From: an uncultured Cohaesibacter sp.
GTDB taxonomy: Bacteria; Pseudomonadota; Alphaproteobacteria; Rhizobiales; Cohaesibacteraceae
Reading direction: 5' to 3'
DNA: 64,000 nt
NCBI RefSeq assembly: GCF_963678225.1
Contig: NZ_OY782764.1
Location: 1,109,001 to 1,173,000, forward strand
This document shows, one piece after another, positions 46,471 to 56,633 of the stretch (position 1 is the first letter of the stretch; every line of letters begins with the position of its first letter). The notes below the pieces were generated by a model. It saw only the letters and a list, made by a program, of their open reading frames with translations. It was not told where the DNA came from and made no database searches. The position numbers were made by a program, and so were the translations under genes.

Positions 46471-47640
46471 CTATTCTGCTGCGGCATCATTTCTGTGCTC
46501 GGCCGGCTGCCCGTCTTCCTCTGCGTCCGACGGCTTGTGCAAGGAGAATGCACGCTTAAATGGCTTCTTGATCGGTTTGAGGCGGATTTTTACCCGCCTG
46601 ATGCGCCGACGATCCGCCTCCATGATCTCGAATTCGAGCCCTTCCTTGACGGTAATAAGCTCGCCACGCACCGGAATGCGGCCAATCAGGGTAAAGATGA
46701 AACCGCCAAGCGTGTCGACATCTTCCATGGACTCATCATCCTGAGGCAAATCCATCCCGATCGCTTCGATGACATCGTCCAGTTCGGCTTTTGCATCGGC
46801 AATGAAGAGGTTGGGACCAGCACCGGCAATGAAGATCTCATCTTCATCATCATGCTCGTCTTCAATATCGCCGACCACAGTTTCGACAATATCTTCCAGA
46901 GACACCAACCCATCGGTGCCGCCATACTCATCTATGACAAGAGCCATCTGTGTGCGTGCAGCCCGCATGGTGGCCATCAGGTCTATCGCCTGCATAGACG
47001 GCGGCACAAACAGCACATCGCGAATAACGCCAAGATCCTTGAGCGGACGATCCAGATTGATGTTGCTCAGGGTGCGAGGCAGATTGGCTAGTGACATTTC
47101 GCCATCCGAGGCAAAATGAACACTCGTCAGCGAGCCTTCCATAGAATCAAGGGCAGGGCTTTCTGAGGGTTCTGGAATACAACATTCCTTCGTCAGAAGA
47201 GAGAGAACATCCTTGATATGAACCATGCCCACCGGATCATCGAGGGTCTCCCGATAGACCGGCAAACGCGAGTGGCCGACATCCTGATAGACGGCAAGCA
47301 ACGTGCCCAAAGAAATCTCGTCCTCGATGGCATCAATATCCGCACGCGGAATCATGACGTCGCTAACCCGCATTTCTCTTAGTTCGAGAATGTTGCGCAG
47401 CATTGCCTTTTCTTCGGCGGAGAAGGTTTGGTCATTGCTGTTTTCGTCTGCGAGGGCGCCCTCCATCTGCGAGCGCAGCGAGGGATTGGTCAAGCCTGAC
47501 ATCCAGCCTTTGATCAAACTGGTGAACCAGTTCGATTTCGGTTGGTGTGGTTCAGCGTCGCCATTGTCGACCTGAGCGTCACTTTCTGGCCTGTCGGCCT
47601 TGGATGACGGCGAAGATAAAGAAGGGTCGGGGTCGTTCAT
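46471..47640 (-). CDS. CorC/HlyC-type CBS-domain protein
   Basis: A 389-residue protein without the membrane DUF21 domain. Residues 1-60 are polar. A CBS pair covers about 90-265 (MIPRADIDAIED ... HSRLPVYRETLDDPVGMVHIKDV; IDEYGGTDGLVSLEDIVETVVG). A CorC_HlyC transporter-associated domain covers 285-355. Such proteins are linked to magnesium/cobalt efflux and are common next to ybeY and phoH, as here. It follows ybeY by 76 bp. Confidence 0.93.
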   Translation of the reverse strand: MNDPDPSLSSPSSKADRPESDAQVDNGDAEPHQPKSNWFTSLIKGWMSGLTNPSLRSQMEGALADENSNDQTFSAEEKAMLRNILELREMRVSDVMIPRADIDAIEDEISLGTLLAVYQDVGHSRLPVYRETLDDPVGMVHIKDVLSLLTKECCIPEPSESPALDSMEGSLTSVHFASDGEMSLANLPRTLSNINLDRPLKDLGVIRDVLFVPPSMQAIDLMATMRAARTQMALVIDEYGGTDGLVSLEDIVETVVGDIEDEHDDEDEIFIAGAGPNLFIADAKAELDDVIEAIGMDLPQDDESMEDVDTLGGFIFTLIGRIPVRGELITVKEGLEFEIMEADRRRIRRVKIRLKPIKKPFKRAFSLHKPSDAEEDGQPAEHRNDAAAE

Positions 47641-47716
47641 TCTCGTTCCGGCGCAGAGTGCTTGGCTGCGCTATCAATCCTGTTCCAAAATGCGGACTGT
47701 CGGGCATTCTGCCTGA

Positions 47717-48247
47717 TCAGTCCAGACTTTCCAAAGGCACTGTGCCTTCATAGGGGTTGGGCAAATCCAACTGGGCCAGAATGGCGACTTCGACGCTTTC
47801 CATCTTGTCAGCTTCATCCGGCTCTATGTGATCATAGCCCAGGAGATGTAAAAAACCATGTAAACACAAATGTGTTAAATGATCACGGATTTCAACCCCC
47901 AATTCTTCGGATTCTCGCTCTACGGTTTCATAAGCGAAAACAATGTCGCCAAGCATCGGGCCAAAGGGGTCTGCCTCTTCATCAATGGGAAAGGACAAAA
48001 CGTTGGTGGCCTTGTCCTTGCCTCTGTGATCGGCATTGAGTGTGCGAATGGCCGCATCGTCGGTAAAGACCAGAGACAGCTCGCATTCCGGCAGGAAGGC
48101 AATGCCTTCCTCCTTGGTGACATAGGCAAGGCCTGCCGCAAGCGCGAGATCAATCACGGCTTCCAGATCTTCAAGGCTCTGCCAGAGATCGGATTCAATC
48201 AGCAAATCCCTATCAAGGTCTGGCAAGGAAGCAGACAATTGGCTCAT
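47717..48247 (-). CDS. ybeY: Endoribonuclease YbeY (rRNA maturation)
   Basis: A 176-residue metal-dependent RNase involved in 16S rRNA 3' maturation and ribosome quality control. The zinc site is in HLCLHGFLHLLGYDH, close to the family HGxLHLxGYDH pattern. It starts 4 bp inside phoH, so translation is probably coupled. Confidence 0.96.
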   Translation of the reverse strand: MSQLSASLPDLDRDLLIESDLWQSLEDLEAVIDLALAAGLAYVTKEEGIAFLPECELSLVFTDDAAIRTLNADHRGKDKATNVLSFPIDEEADPFGPMLGDIVFAYETVERESEELGVEIRDHLTHLCLHGFLHLLGYDHIEPDEADKMESVEVAILAQLDLPNPYEGTVPLESLD

Positions 48248-49476
48248 TCCTCAGCCTCGTCATAGATCTCTTCGGGAGCCGCCGGATTGTAATCGGCAGC
48301 TGTCAAATGCTCCTCGACTTCGCGCTTGTGAAAGCGCTCACGCCCCAGCACCTGACGCGCCTTGGCGCGTCTGCGGGCATCCTCGTCATAGGCATTGACG
48401 ATGCGGGCGACCAGCTCATGACGCACCACATCCTGTGCCGTGAATTGTACACGCACGATCGAGGGAATATCCGCCAGCAGTTCCATGGCTTGCACGAGAC
48501 CGGACTGTTCGCCGCTTGGCAAGTCGATCTGGCTTGGATCACCAGTGATGATCATCTTGGAATTTTCACCAAGGCGCGTGAGGAACATCTTCATCTGCAT
48601 GGATGTCGTGTTCTGCGCCTCGTCCAGAATGACCACCGCATTGGAAAGCGTCCGCCCGCGCATGAAGGCAAGTGGGGCGATTTCGATGATCTTGGCTTCG
48701 ATTTCCCGTTCGACCTTGTCCGCAGGCATCATGTCATAAAGCGCATCATAAAGCGGACGCAGATAGGGATCGACCTTTTCCTTCATGTCACCGGGCAGGA
48801 AGCCCAGACGTTCGCCCGCTTCCACGGCCGGACGGGAAAGAATGATCCGCTCCACCACGCCGCGCTCCAGAAGAGCCGCCGCATAGGCAACGGCCAGATA
48901 GGTCTTGCCGGTGCCTGCCGGGCCGGTGCCGAAAATGAGGTCGGCCCGATCCATGGCGCGGATATAGGCATCCTGCGTTGCAGTGCGGGCTGTCAGCTTT
49001 TTCTTGCGCGTTGCAATCTGGGCAAAGTTTATTTTCCCCGCTGACTCGTTTCTTTCGGGCATGACTTCGGGCAGCACCAGTTGTTCGTCGGAGGCCTGCG
49101 CCATGCGAATGGCCCCGTCGACGTCGGCCTGCTCGATCACTTCCCCTTCCTGAAGACGGAAATAGAGCGAATCCAGCGCTCGTTTGGCATCATCACACAG
49201 ATCTCCGGGCCCTTTGATCGTCACCCGGTTGCCGCGTGCAATCGCCTCGACGCCGAGTTTCTGTTCGATGCGGGCCAGATTCTGGTCATATTCACCAAAC
49301 AGATCGGCAGCCAGACGATTGTCATCATAGGAAAGAACAATATGGCCCATATCAGACGCTGCAGTCGTTGCCTGGCTCGCAGCAGGATCCCAGCTCTTCT
49401 TGAAACCCGAATGCTTCTGAGGCTTGCTCCGGCTTTCTTTGCGGTTTTTGCTTTTATCGCGATACTGATCGCTCAA
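48244..49476 (-). CDS. PhoH-like ATPase (YbeZ)
   Basis: A 410-residue ATPase of the PhoH family, a P-loop protein linked to RNA metabolism and the phosphate starvation response. The N-terminal KH-like portion (ARGNRVTIKGPGD) precedes Walker A GPAGTGKT (185-192). Walker B with VILDEAQNTTSMQMKMF and the sensor TGDPSQIDLP follow. It lies immediately upstream of ybeY with overlap and 65 bp after miaB, the standard proteobacterial order. Confidence 0.95.
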   Translation of the reverse strand: MSDQYRDKSKNRKESRSKPQKHSGFKKSWDPAASQATTAASDMGHIVLSYDDNRLAADLFGEYDQNLARIEQKLGVEAIARGNRVTIKGPGDLCDDAKRALDSLYFRLQEGEVIEQADVDGAIRMAQASDEQLVLPEVMPERNESAGKINFAQIATRKKKLTARTATQDAYIRAMDRADLIFGTGPAGTGKTYLAVAYAAALLERGVVERIILSRPAVEAGERLGFLPGDMKEKVDPYLRPLYDALYDMMPADKVEREIEAKIIEIAPLAFMRGRTLSNAVVILDEAQNTTSMQMKMFLTRLGENSKMIITGDPSQIDLPSGEQSGLVQAMELLADIPSIVRVQFTAQDVVRHELVARIVNAYDEDARRRAKARQVLGRERFHKREVEEHLTAADYNPAAPEEIYDEAEE

Positions 49477-49541
49477 ACGCTTATCCCTTCAAACAACTTG
49501 AAATTCGGCGGATAACCATCCGGCATCTTTTGGCCATGCCG

Positions 49542-50963
49542 TCATGGCCGGTCGATCATGGTGCCGAACAGGCTATTGCTTCCCAGATTATCCACTTTAA
49601 CTGTGACAATTTCACCAATCAATTCTTCTGCTGCATCAACTTGCACAGCTTGCAGCCATGGCGATTTACCAACCAGCTGTCCCGGCTCGCGACCCTTGCG
49701 CTCCAGCAGCACCGTCATTTCGGTGCCAACCTTGGAGGCATTGAAGTCTTTCTGCTGTTGGGAGAGCAGATCTTGCAGACGATATAGGCGCTCGGACTTG
49801 ATGGCCTCTTCGATCTGGTCTTCGCTGTCCGCTGCCGGAGTACCCGGACGGGGCGAATATTTGAAGCTGTAGGCCGAGGCATAGGTCACCTCGCGCACGA
49901 TGCGCATGGTTTCCTCGAAATCCGCGTCCGTTTCGCCCGGAAAACCAACGATGAAATCACCAGAGAGGGCGATATCCGGGCGGGCACTGCGAATGCGATC
50001 AATCAGGCGGACATAGTCGTCATAGGTATGCTGGCGATTCATGGCCTTGAGCACCTTGTCCGATCCGGCCTGCACAGGCAGATGCAGATAAGGCATCAGA
50101 ATATCGAGATCCCGGTGCGCCGCCATCAACGTGTCGTCCATGTCGCGCGGATGGCTGGTGGTGTAGCGCAGCCGATCAAGACCATCGATTTCAGCCAGCC
50201 GGAACAACAGCTCGCCAAGGCCCCAATCGCCCCCATCCGGGCTCTCTCCATGATAGGCGTTGACATTCTGCCCAAGCAGCGTGACTTCACGCACGCCAGC
50301 TGCGGCCAGTTTTTCCGCTTCATGAATAATCTGGCTTGCCGGACGAGAAACCTCCGCACCACGGGTATAGGGCACCACACAGAAGCTGCAGAATTTATCG
50401 CAGCCTTCTTGAACCGTCAGAAAAGAGCTGACACCGCGCTTGCGGGTCACTTCCTTGCGGGCGTCGGGCAACACGGCAAATTTGTCTTCAAGCGGAAAAT
50501 CCGTCTCCACCACGCGAGTGCCATGGTTTGCCTTGTCCAGCAGATCGGGCAGCTTGTGATAGGCCTGCGGCCCGACGACCAGATCGACCACCGGGGCACG
50601 GCGGATAATTTCCTGCCCCTCAGCCTGCGCAACACATCCGGCGATGCCGATTTTCATCTCGCCCTTGCCATCCTTGGCACGCTTCTCCTTGACCTGACGA
50701 ATGCGTCCAAGCTCGGAATAGACCTTCTCTGCGGCCTTCTCGCGAATATGGCAGGTGTTGAGGATCACCAGATCCGCATCTTCCATCGCTTCGGTTGGGC
50801 TGTATCCCTTGGTCGCCAGGCTATCCATCATCCGGTTGGAATCATAGACATTCATCTGGCAGCCATAGGTTTTCACAAAGACTTTCTTGTCTTCAAAAGC
50901 AGTCATATCGGCTTTGTCCGGGTCGCGTTCGTTTGAGGGAGCGTTCTTGGGCACATAGGGCAC
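49542..50963 (-). CDS. miaB: tRNA-2-methylthio-N6-dimethylallyladenosine synthase (MiaB)
   Basis: A 473-residue radical-SAM methylthiotransferase acting on i6A37 of tRNA. The N-terminal UPF0004 cysteines are in [16 protein letters not shown] and AGCVAQ. The radical-SAM cluster is C-x3-C-x2-C in [13 protein letters not shown] domain is at the C-terminus ([12 protein letters not shown]). The start is uncertain: ATG 50963 has no clear ribosome site, and an in-frame ATG at 50906 (MTAFEDKK) is also plausible. Confidence 0.95.
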   Translation of the reverse strand: MPYVPKNAPSNERDPDKADMTAFEDKKVFVKTYGCQMNVYDSNRMMDSLATKGYSPTEAMEDADLVILNTCHIREKAAEKVYSELGRIRQVKEKRAKDGKGEMKIGIAGCVAQAEGQEIIRRAPVVDLVVGPQAYHKLPDLLDKANHGTRVVETDFPLEDKFAVLPDARKEVTRKRGVSSFLTVQEGCDKFCSFCVVPYTRGAEVSRPASQIIHEAEKLAAAGVREVTLLGQNVNAYHGESPDGGDWGLGELLFRLAEIDGLDRLRYTTSHPRDMDDTLMAAHRDLDILMPYLHLPVQAGSDKVLKAMNRQHTYDDYVRLIDRIRSARPDIALSGDFIVGFPGETDADFEETMRIVREVTYASAYSFKYSPRPGTPAADSEDQIEEAIKSERLYRLQDLLSQQQKDFNASKVGTEMTVLLERKGREPGQLVGKSPWLQAVQVDAAEELIGEIVTVKVDNLGSNSLFGTMIDRP

Positions 50964-51090
50964 AGGACAGTCAGTCCATTTTCAGAGCAAAGGCTGTAGC
51001 GCGTTTTACCCATTTTGCAAAGAGAAAAGGGCGAAAAAATAGCCGGTTTCTGTCGCAAAAAGGGAATCCGTTGCCAAAGAACATCACCTG

Positions 51091-51966
51091 TCACTTACGC
51101 CGACGCTTGCTGGTGTAGTGGTGAAGGTCATGCAGCATGGTCTGGCGTACCGAGCGTTCGGCAGCATGGGCGGCTTCCTTGCGGTCCACCGAAGGGTCAA
51201 ACAGGATAGGCTCGCCATAGGTGAGCGTCACATCCAGTGCACCCTCTTTCATCAAGGCCCACAGATGCGGCACCAGATCCATGTCGCCATACCAGGCGGC
51301 CATATGGCGATGCTGGCGCCCCATGGGAACGCCATGCAGAGCCGTGTAGGCAATCGAAAGCGGTTGAATCCAGACTTTCGGCTGCAGGCCGGCTCCGTCT
51401 TGGGGGCCATTCTGCTCAGACGTCATGGCCGCCTTTGCTGCGCCAATGAGGGCCGAGCGGAAGGGCAGCACCCGATTGCCATCAGACGAGGTACCTTCGG
51501 CAAATAGAACCATGGCGTCGCCTTCCTTGAGGCGCTGTGCGATCTCTTTGGCGACCGCTCCGGTGGCTGAGCGCTTGGTGCGGTTGACAAAAATCGAGCG
51601 CTGCAACTTGGCAAACAGTCCGAAAATCGGCCAACTGGCCACTTCGGATTTGGCGATGAAGGACAGCGGCTGAAGACTGCCCAGCACCACGATATCTGTC
51701 CAGGAGCAGTGATTGGCCGTGATTAACACCGCGCCATCGCGAATGGGCGCTCCATTGATGGTCTTGTGAATGCCGAGGGCTAGGCAATTGACACGGTGGA
51801 ACAACACCGGAATCCAGCGTTTACTGGGCAGATTGAACGTTACTGACAGATATTGCAGTGGGATAAGGATGATGGCGACGAGCGCGATGAGCGTGATCGC
51901 CAAGCTGGCCCGTATTGTCGATACGGACAAGCCCGATTGCCTTGATGGGGACCTTGGAATTGTCAT
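51091..51966 (-). CDS. 1-acyl-sn-glycerol-3-phosphate acyltransferase (PlsC-like)
   Basis: A 291-residue membrane-associated acyltransferase of phosphatidate synthesis. An N-terminal hydrophobic helix lies at about 20-42. The catalytic HX4D motif is His86 to Asp91 (NHCSWTD), with the second motif VFVNRTKR-like (IFVNRTKR) and the third FAEGTSSDGNRVLPFRS. It lies between fur and miaB, as in many rhizobia. A related family member (such as a lipid A-type acyltransferase) cannot be fully excluded. Confidence 0.88.
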   Translation of the reverse strand: MTIPRSPSRQSGLSVSTIRASLAITLIALVAIILIPLQYLSVTFNLPSKRWIPVLFHRVNCLALGIHKTINGAPIRDGAVLITANHCSWTDIVVLGSLQPLSFIAKSEVASWPIFGLFAKLQRSIFVNRTKRSATGAVAKEIAQRLKEGDAMVLFAEGTSSDGNRVLPFRSALIGAAKAAMTSEQNGPQDGAGLQPKVWIQPLSIAYTALHGVPMGRQHRHMAAWYGDMDLVPHLWALMKEGALDVTLTYGEPILFDPSVDRKEAAHAAERSVRQTMLHDLHHYTSKRRRK

Positions 51967-52027
51967 GCTCCATAACCTCGATCAGACGACCTTGGGATCA
52001 GGTCTGGTCCCGACGATTGTCAGAGAG

Positions 52028-52459
52028 CTATTTGTCTGATTCTTCTATCGGCACACCATAGAGCTCAAGCCTGTGATCAACAAGCTTGAAACCGAGGCGG
52101 CGGGCGACTTCCTGTTGCAGTCGCTCAATCTGTTCATCGCGAAACTCGATCACCTTGCCTGTGCGCAGGTCGATCAGGTGGTCATGATGCTCTTCGGTGA
52201 TGGTTTCATAGCGCGATCGACCATCGCGAAAGTCATGGCGCTCGATGATGCCACTATCTTCAAACAGCTTGACGGTACGATAAACGGTGGAGATGGAAAT
52301 ATTGCTGTCGATCTTGACCGAACGGGCATACAGCTCCTCCACATCAGGATGATCAATGGCACCATCCAGAACACGGGCAATGACACGCCTTTGTTCCGTC
52401 ATTCGCATGCCAGACTTGGCGCACAGTTCCTCAATGGTCGTCTTTTTGTCTGCTGTCAT
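52028..52459 (-). CDS. fur: Fur-family ferric/manganese uptake regulator
   Basis: A 143-residue Fur-fold repressor. The winged helix (MRMTEQRRVIARVL, NISISTVYRTVKLFEDSGII) is followed by HHDHLIDLRTGKVIEF, carrying metal-binding histidines. No CxxC zinc pair is visible, as in rhizobial Mur/Fur proteins, so Mn(II) sensing is possible. The start overlaps the rimI stop by 4 bp. A second Fur-superfamily regulator, Irr, lies about 6 kb to the left in this window. Confidence 0.92.
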   Translation of the reverse strand: MTADKKTTIEELCAKSGMRMTEQRRVIARVLDGAIDHPDVEELYARSVKIDSNISISTVYRTVKLFEDSGIIERHDFRDGRSRYETITEEHHDHLIDLRTGKVIEFRDEQIERLQQEVARRLGFKLVDHRLELYGVPIEESDK

Positions 52460-52995
52460 AGCGATGATGCCTTCTGTTCCCCTTGCGGGGTGCCCAATAT
52501 GCGGCGCTTGCTTAATGGTTCGATCTGCATGATCCAGGCCGTTGAGGCTTCGCCGTTATCATTGTGGTAATAGCCTTTTCGTTCACCCACTTTAGTGAAC
52601 CCGAAGCCATCGTAAAGGGATAATGCAGCTTTGTTGCTTGCGTCAACTTCCAGAAAAAGCTTGGCAACGCGATTGCCATAAAGATGCCGGATCAATTCCT
52701 GCATCAATTGCTTGCCTCCACCGGTCTTTTGATGGTCAGGATCCACGGCAATGGTCAGGATTTCCGCTTCATCCAGAACAGAACGGGCGAGCACGAAGCC
52801 GACAGGCTTGTCCGTGATGCGCAAATTGCTCCGGCGCAGAACGAGAGCCTCTACGAACTTATCCTGCAGCAGGGCCTGAAATTCGCTTGCCGACCAACCG
52901 CGCGAAAAGCATCGGCTATGAATATCAGCCAAATCAGCAATGTCCGCATAAGCGGCGGGCATGACCAGAGATGTCGTTTTGAGCGGAAAAATCAT
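52456..52995 (-). CDS. rimI: Ribosomal protein S18-alanine N-acetyltransferase (RimI-like GNAT)
   Basis: A 179-residue GNAT acetyltransferase. Its acetyl-CoA motif A reads AVDPDHQKTGGGKQLMQE; the expected R/QxxGxG is slightly altered (QKTGGGKQ). Downstream are EVDASNKAALSLYDGFGFTKVGERKGYY, typical of RimI. ATG 52995 is chosen because GGGAGGG lies 5-6 bp upstream; the longer form from 53049 is not supported. Placement next to tsaB matches the usual tsaB-rimI pair. Confidence 0.9.
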   Translation of the reverse strand: MIFPLKTTSLVMPAAYADIADLADIHSRCFSRGWSASEFQALLQDKFVEALVLRRSNLRITDKPVGFVLARSVLDEAEILTIAVDPDHQKTGGGKQLMQELIRHLYGNRVAKLFLEVDASNKAALSLYDGFGFTKVGERKGYYHNDNGEASTAWIMQIEPLSKRRILGTPQGEQKASSL

Positions 52996-53140
52996 GATTT
53001 CCCTCCCGAACAAAGCCGATGGCTGAAATAACCAGACGACTTGAGCCAAATGCGGAGACTATCCTTGCGGAATCAATGCACCATGTTCCCACTTGAATGC
53101 AATAGGTTCCAGACCCCTAAATGTAGAAGAAGCGGCAAAA

Positions 53141-53860
53141 TTACTGGTGTGCGATGGCTTTTGAGGCCTGCGGCTTGGCGTCTGGTGCCCTCAGATAAAG
53201 CGGAGCGGGAGGCGTCGTCGATTTGGGTTCATCAAGCGCCCAACGGGCAAGTGCCGCCATGCGAGGATAGGAAACCGGAAGGAAGGTTGCATTCTCCAGC
53301 TTTTCATCCGGCGCTGCAGCGATCACAAGGGGAGCCCCATTGCCAATAAGGGTCAGGTCGGGGAATGTGGTACACTCTTGTGCAAACTGGTCTGCCGTCT
53401 TGGCTTCAGCCTCCGAGATGGCTTGTGGCGGGGTGCCTTCTTCGCCAAGGGTGAAGAACTGTCCGTAGATCTGGTTGCGACGTGCATCGATAAAGCAGCC
53501 AATCGCGCCCCTTTTGCCTGCGGCTTGCGCATCAAGAGCCAGAGCCATCAGCGTAGAAGCGCCGATGACGGGAATATCCAGAGCCAGAGCTAAGGCACGC
53601 GCCGTTGCAAGCCCAACGCGCAGGCCGGTAAAGCTGCCTGGTCCAATGGTGGCTGCGATGCGGGAGAGATCTTTATAGGCCAGCCCCTGCCCATTGAGCA
53701 AAATCTGTAGCTCATCCATCAGATGCTCTGCATGGCCACGGCCAAGAGCAAGGGAACGTTCAAAATGGGTCACTTTTCCATTGGCGCGGATCGCCAATCC
53801 AACGGAACAGGCCTCCAGCGCTGTATCCAGCGCCAGACAGATTTCTTGCTCTTGAGTCAC
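53141..53860 (-). CDS. tsaB: tRNA threonylcarbamoyladenosine synthesis protein TsaB
   Basis: A 239-residue ASKHA-fold protein that partners TsaD in making t6A37 of tRNA. The N-terminal LALDTALEACSVGLA, GRGHAEHLMDELQ, the conserved GPGSFTGLRVGLATARALA and FIDARRNQIYGQFF are present. It lies between nfuA-like and rimI genes. Confidence 0.95.
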   Translation of the reverse strand: MTQEQEICLALDTALEACSVGLAIRANGKVTHFERSLALGRGHAEHLMDELQILLNGQGLAYKDLSRIAATIGPGSFTGLRVGLATARALALALDIPVIGASTLMALALDAQAAGKRGAIGCFIDARRNQIYGQFFTLGEEGTPPQAISEAEAKTADQFAQECTTFPDLTLIGNGAPLVIAAAPDEKLENATFLPVSYPRMAALARWALDEPKSTTPPAPLYLRAPDAKPQASKAIAHQ

Positions 53861-53909
53861 GATATTTCAGATCCGCCATCTAGTCTTTCAAGGGGGAAGC
53901 AGGTCGGAA

Positions 53910-54464
53910 TTAGACCTGCTTGACTTCCTGCACGTCAGGAAGGAAATGGCGCAAGAGATTCTCGATGCCATGTTTCAGCGTGGCTGTGGCTGAAGGACAA
54001 CCGGCACAGGCACCGCGCATGGTCAGATAGACCACCCCGTCGCGATAGCCGTGGAAGGTGATATCGCCACCATCCTGAGACACTGCAGGGCGCACGCGGG
54101 TGTCGAGCAACTCCTTGATTGTTGCCACGATCTCGGCATCGGCCTCATCAAAATCTTCGCCGCCCAGCTGCTCGGCTTCCTCTTGCTTGATCACCGGCGC
54201 GCCAGACATGAAATGCTCCATGATAGCGCCCAGAATGGCCGGTTTGATATGCTGCCAGTCGGTTTCACCCTTGGTAATGGAGACAAAATCGAACCCGAAA
54301 AATACACCTTCCACACCATCGATCGTAAACAGCTTCTCGGCCAGAGGCGAGGCTGTTGCTTCACTGGCGGAACGAAAATCCATGGTGCCCGATTCCAGAA
54401 CAACCTTACCGGGAAGGAATTTCAGGGTCGCGGGATTGGGGGTCGCTTCGGTCTGAATAAACAT
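53910..54464 (-). CDS. NifU-like Fe-S scaffold/carrier protein (NfuA type)
   Basis: A 184-residue protein. The N-terminal Scaffold_NfuN domain begins MFIQTEATPNPATLKFLPG. The C-terminal NifU domain has the cluster-binding Cys153-x2-Cys156 in MRGACAGCPSAT. It carries Fe-S clusters to target enzymes. The start at 54464 has AAAGGA upstream; the in-frame extension to 54494 is not conserved. Confidence 0.95.
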   Translation of the reverse strand: MFIQTEATPNPATLKFLPGKVVLESGTMDFRSASEATASPLAEKLFTIDGVEGVFFGFDFVSITKGETDWQHIKPAILGAIMEHFMSGAPVIKQEEAEQLGGEDFDEADAEIVATIKELLDTRVRPAVSQDGGDITFHGYRDGVVYLTMRGACAGCPSATATLKHGIENLLRHFLPDVQEVKQV

Positions 54465-54675
54465 ACGGTTTCCTTTTGGAGCATGGCGTCGCAATCACTC
54501 TCATGCGCTGCTCCCCATCATATATGCTATTTTGGTCGGCGAACAATCGAAAAATTAAACACTTTTCCGATGTCCGGCATTACTGCTTTAGATATGGGTT
54601 TTACTGCTATCTTCAAGGCGCGCGCCAGAAGCTGGCGCTGAAGATCGGCATTCTATCGGCCTGCGGCCCTCATTT

Positions 54676-55176
54676 CTAACAAATGGCCTTGATATCGTCA
54701 TCTGACAGATCACCTGGCACGATGGTGACCGGCAAGGGAAATGAGGATTTGCCCGATTGGCTGGAAATGGACGAAACAAGCGGGCCGGGGCCTTCCTTGG
54801 AACCAACGGCAGCGGCCAAAACCAGAATACCTATATCCTTGTCCTCTTCGATCAGAGCCGTGATCTGCTCGGCCACATTGCCATCACGCACAACACATTC
54901 CGTGGGAACCGAGGCGATTTCTTCCACGCGCTCCTTATATTCCGCCAGGCGCTCGTGAGCGGCTTCATGGGCTTCGGCAAGCATGATTTCTTTCACTCCG
55001 AGCCAATGATTGAAATGTTCCAGCTCGACAGCCACCATCATCACCAATGCTCCGCCGGTCGCAGCCGCCCGGTAGGTTGCATAGGTTATGGCGCGGTCAC
55101 ATTCTTCCGTGTCATCGACAACGACGAGAAATTTCCGGAAGTGACCTTCATCGTGAATTGTGCGTTTCATCATCAT
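54676..55176 (-). CDS. Universal stress protein (UspA family)
   Basis: A 166-residue cytosolic UspA-fold protein. It has KFLVVVDDTEECDRAITYA (strand 1 and helix 1), GALVMMVAVELEHF, and EEDKDIGILVLAAAVGSKEGPGPLVSSI, resembling an ATP-binding type loop. ATG 55176, the first of three consecutive Met codons, is preceded by AGGG about 9 bp upstream. A longer form to 55293 is not conserved. Its function is not known beyond the family. Confidence 0.9.
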   Translation of the reverse strand: MMMKRTIHDEGHFRKFLVVVDDTEECDRAITYATYRAAATGGALVMMVAVELEHFNHWLGVKEIMLAEAHEAAHERLAEYKERVEEIASVPTECVVRDGNVAEQITALIEEDKDIGILVLAAAVGSKEGPGPLVSSISSQSGKSSFPLPVTIVPGDLSDDDIKAIC

Positions 55177-55291
55177 GAAATGACCCTGCCATGGCGCGCC
55201 CCTTTGGGCAAGAGGCTCCTTTGCGAACTGCCCAGTCTTTAAGAGACACCCCGCCCAAAGACCATTGCGTAAGTAGACCAAGTTATTCGGC

Positions 55292-55329
55292 AAAAAACAA
55301 CCCGGCGGCCAATCGGTGGGCTGCCGGGT
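55292..55329 (-). terminator. Terminator of trpS
   Basis: On the minus strand ACCCGGC-A-GCC pairs with GGC-C-GCCGGGT, followed by TGTTTTTT. It lies about 50 bp after the trpS stop. Confidence 0.85.
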
Positions 55330-55377
55330 GTGTGTGATTTCTATTCCGCTTCCGAAATGAAGCTTGAAACGATCCGG

Positions 55378-56454
55378 TCAGCTACGAATGAAGCCGACAA
55401 TATCCTTGACCTGATTAAGGATTGGGTTGGCAATGGCGGTGGCTTTTTCAGCCCCTTTCGCCAACACGGCATCAATATGATCAGGATTGTCCATCAAGCG
55501 GCGCATTTCGTCGGTAATCGGAGACAGCTTGCTGACCGACAGATCGATGAGAGCCGGTTTGAAGGTGGAGAATTCCGCTCCGCCAAACTCGCCCAGAACG
55601 TCAGCCTTGCTTTTGCCCGAGAGTGCAGCATAGATGCCGACAAGGTTGGAAGCCTCGGCGCGGCCGGTAAGACCATCCAACTCGCTTGGCAGCGCTTCGG
55701 GGTCTGTCTTGGCCTTGCGAATCTTGAGGGCAATCGCATCGGCATCATCGGTCATATTGATGCGTGCCTTGTCCGATGCATCCGAAGAAGACATCTTCTT
55801 GGTGCCGTCTCGCAGGGACATCACGCGCGGTGCCGGACCGCCGATCAGTGGTTCGGTCAGCGGGAAGAAGACCTGCTCGGGATCGGTTGTCTCGTTACGG
55901 CCAACATTCTCCACGCCATAGCCCAGCGCGGCGATGCGCTCTGCATAATCGACGTTGAATTTCTGCGCGGTGTCGCGACACAGTTCCACATGCTGCTTCT
56001 GGTCTTCACCAACTGGCACATGAGTGGCCTTGTAAACCAGAATATCGGCAGACATCAGGTTGGGATAAACGAACAGGCCGGTGGACACATTGTCCCGGTT
56101 TTTGCCTGCTTTATCCTTGAACTGGGTCATGCGGTTGAGCCAGCCCATCCGTGCCACGCAGTTGAAGATCCAGCCCAGTTCAGCATGGGCGGAAACTCGG
56201 CTCTGGTTGAACACGATATGCTTCTCCGGGTCGATGCCCGAAGCGAGAAAGCCTGCAGTCACTTCGCGGGTGCGACGCATCAACCCTTCAGGGTCTTGCG
56301 TAACGGTGATTGCATGCATGTCAACGACAGAGAAAATACAATTGTAGGACGACTGCAACTCGACAAAGCGAGTGATGGCACCAAGATAGTTGCCAAGATG
56401 CAGGTTGCCTGATGGCTGAATGCCGGAGAAAACGCGTGGCTCGAAAGTGGCCAT
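55378..56454 (-). CDS. trpS: Tryptophan-tRNA ligase
   Basis: A 358-residue class I aminoacyl-tRNA synthetase. The HIGH-equivalent motif is [12 protein letters not shown] (14-25) and the KMSKS-equivalent is KMSSSD. Also present are the VDMHAIT and [11 protein letters not shown] segments that read the substrate. ATG 56454 ([11 protein letters not shown]) has GAGGATTGATC upstream. The in-frame extension to 56601 overlaps intergenic sequence and is unlikely. Confidence 0.97.
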   Translation of the reverse strand: MATFEPRVFSGIQPSGNLHLGNYLGAITRFVELQSSYNCIFSVVDMHAITVTQDPEGLMRRTREVTAGFLASGIDPEKHIVFNQSRVSAHAELGWIFNCVARMGWLNRMTQFKDKAGKNRDNVSTGLFVYPNLMSADILVYKATHVPVGEDQKQHVELCRDTAQKFNVDYAERIAALGYGVENVGRNETTDPEQVFFPLTEPLIGGPAPRVMSLRDGTKKMSSSDASDKARINMTDDADAIALKIRKAKTDPEALPSELDGLTGRAEASNLVGIYAALSGKSKADVLGEFGGAEFSTFKPALIDLSVSKLSPITDEMRRLMDNPDHIDAVLAKGAEKATAIANPILNQVKDIVGFIRS

Positions 56455-56633
56455 GATCAATCCTCGTGATGTTGCCCAGGCGGTTGGAAGCGCGAGGGGG
56501 AGGTTAAAAAGACGCCGCACTGTCACATATTCCACGTCAGATGAGCGCGGCGGGACCAATGCGGCTTCGGGCGTTATCGGACATGAGCCGGGCGGATGCA
56601 AGACAATTCCTACAACCGATAACCGTTTTGTCG

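Noticed and set aside
46462-46487. Inverted repeat ATGCCGCA/TGCGGCAT at the end of the CorC-like gene
   Set aside because: It overlaps the coding end of the gene and has no U-run, so a terminator call is not supported.
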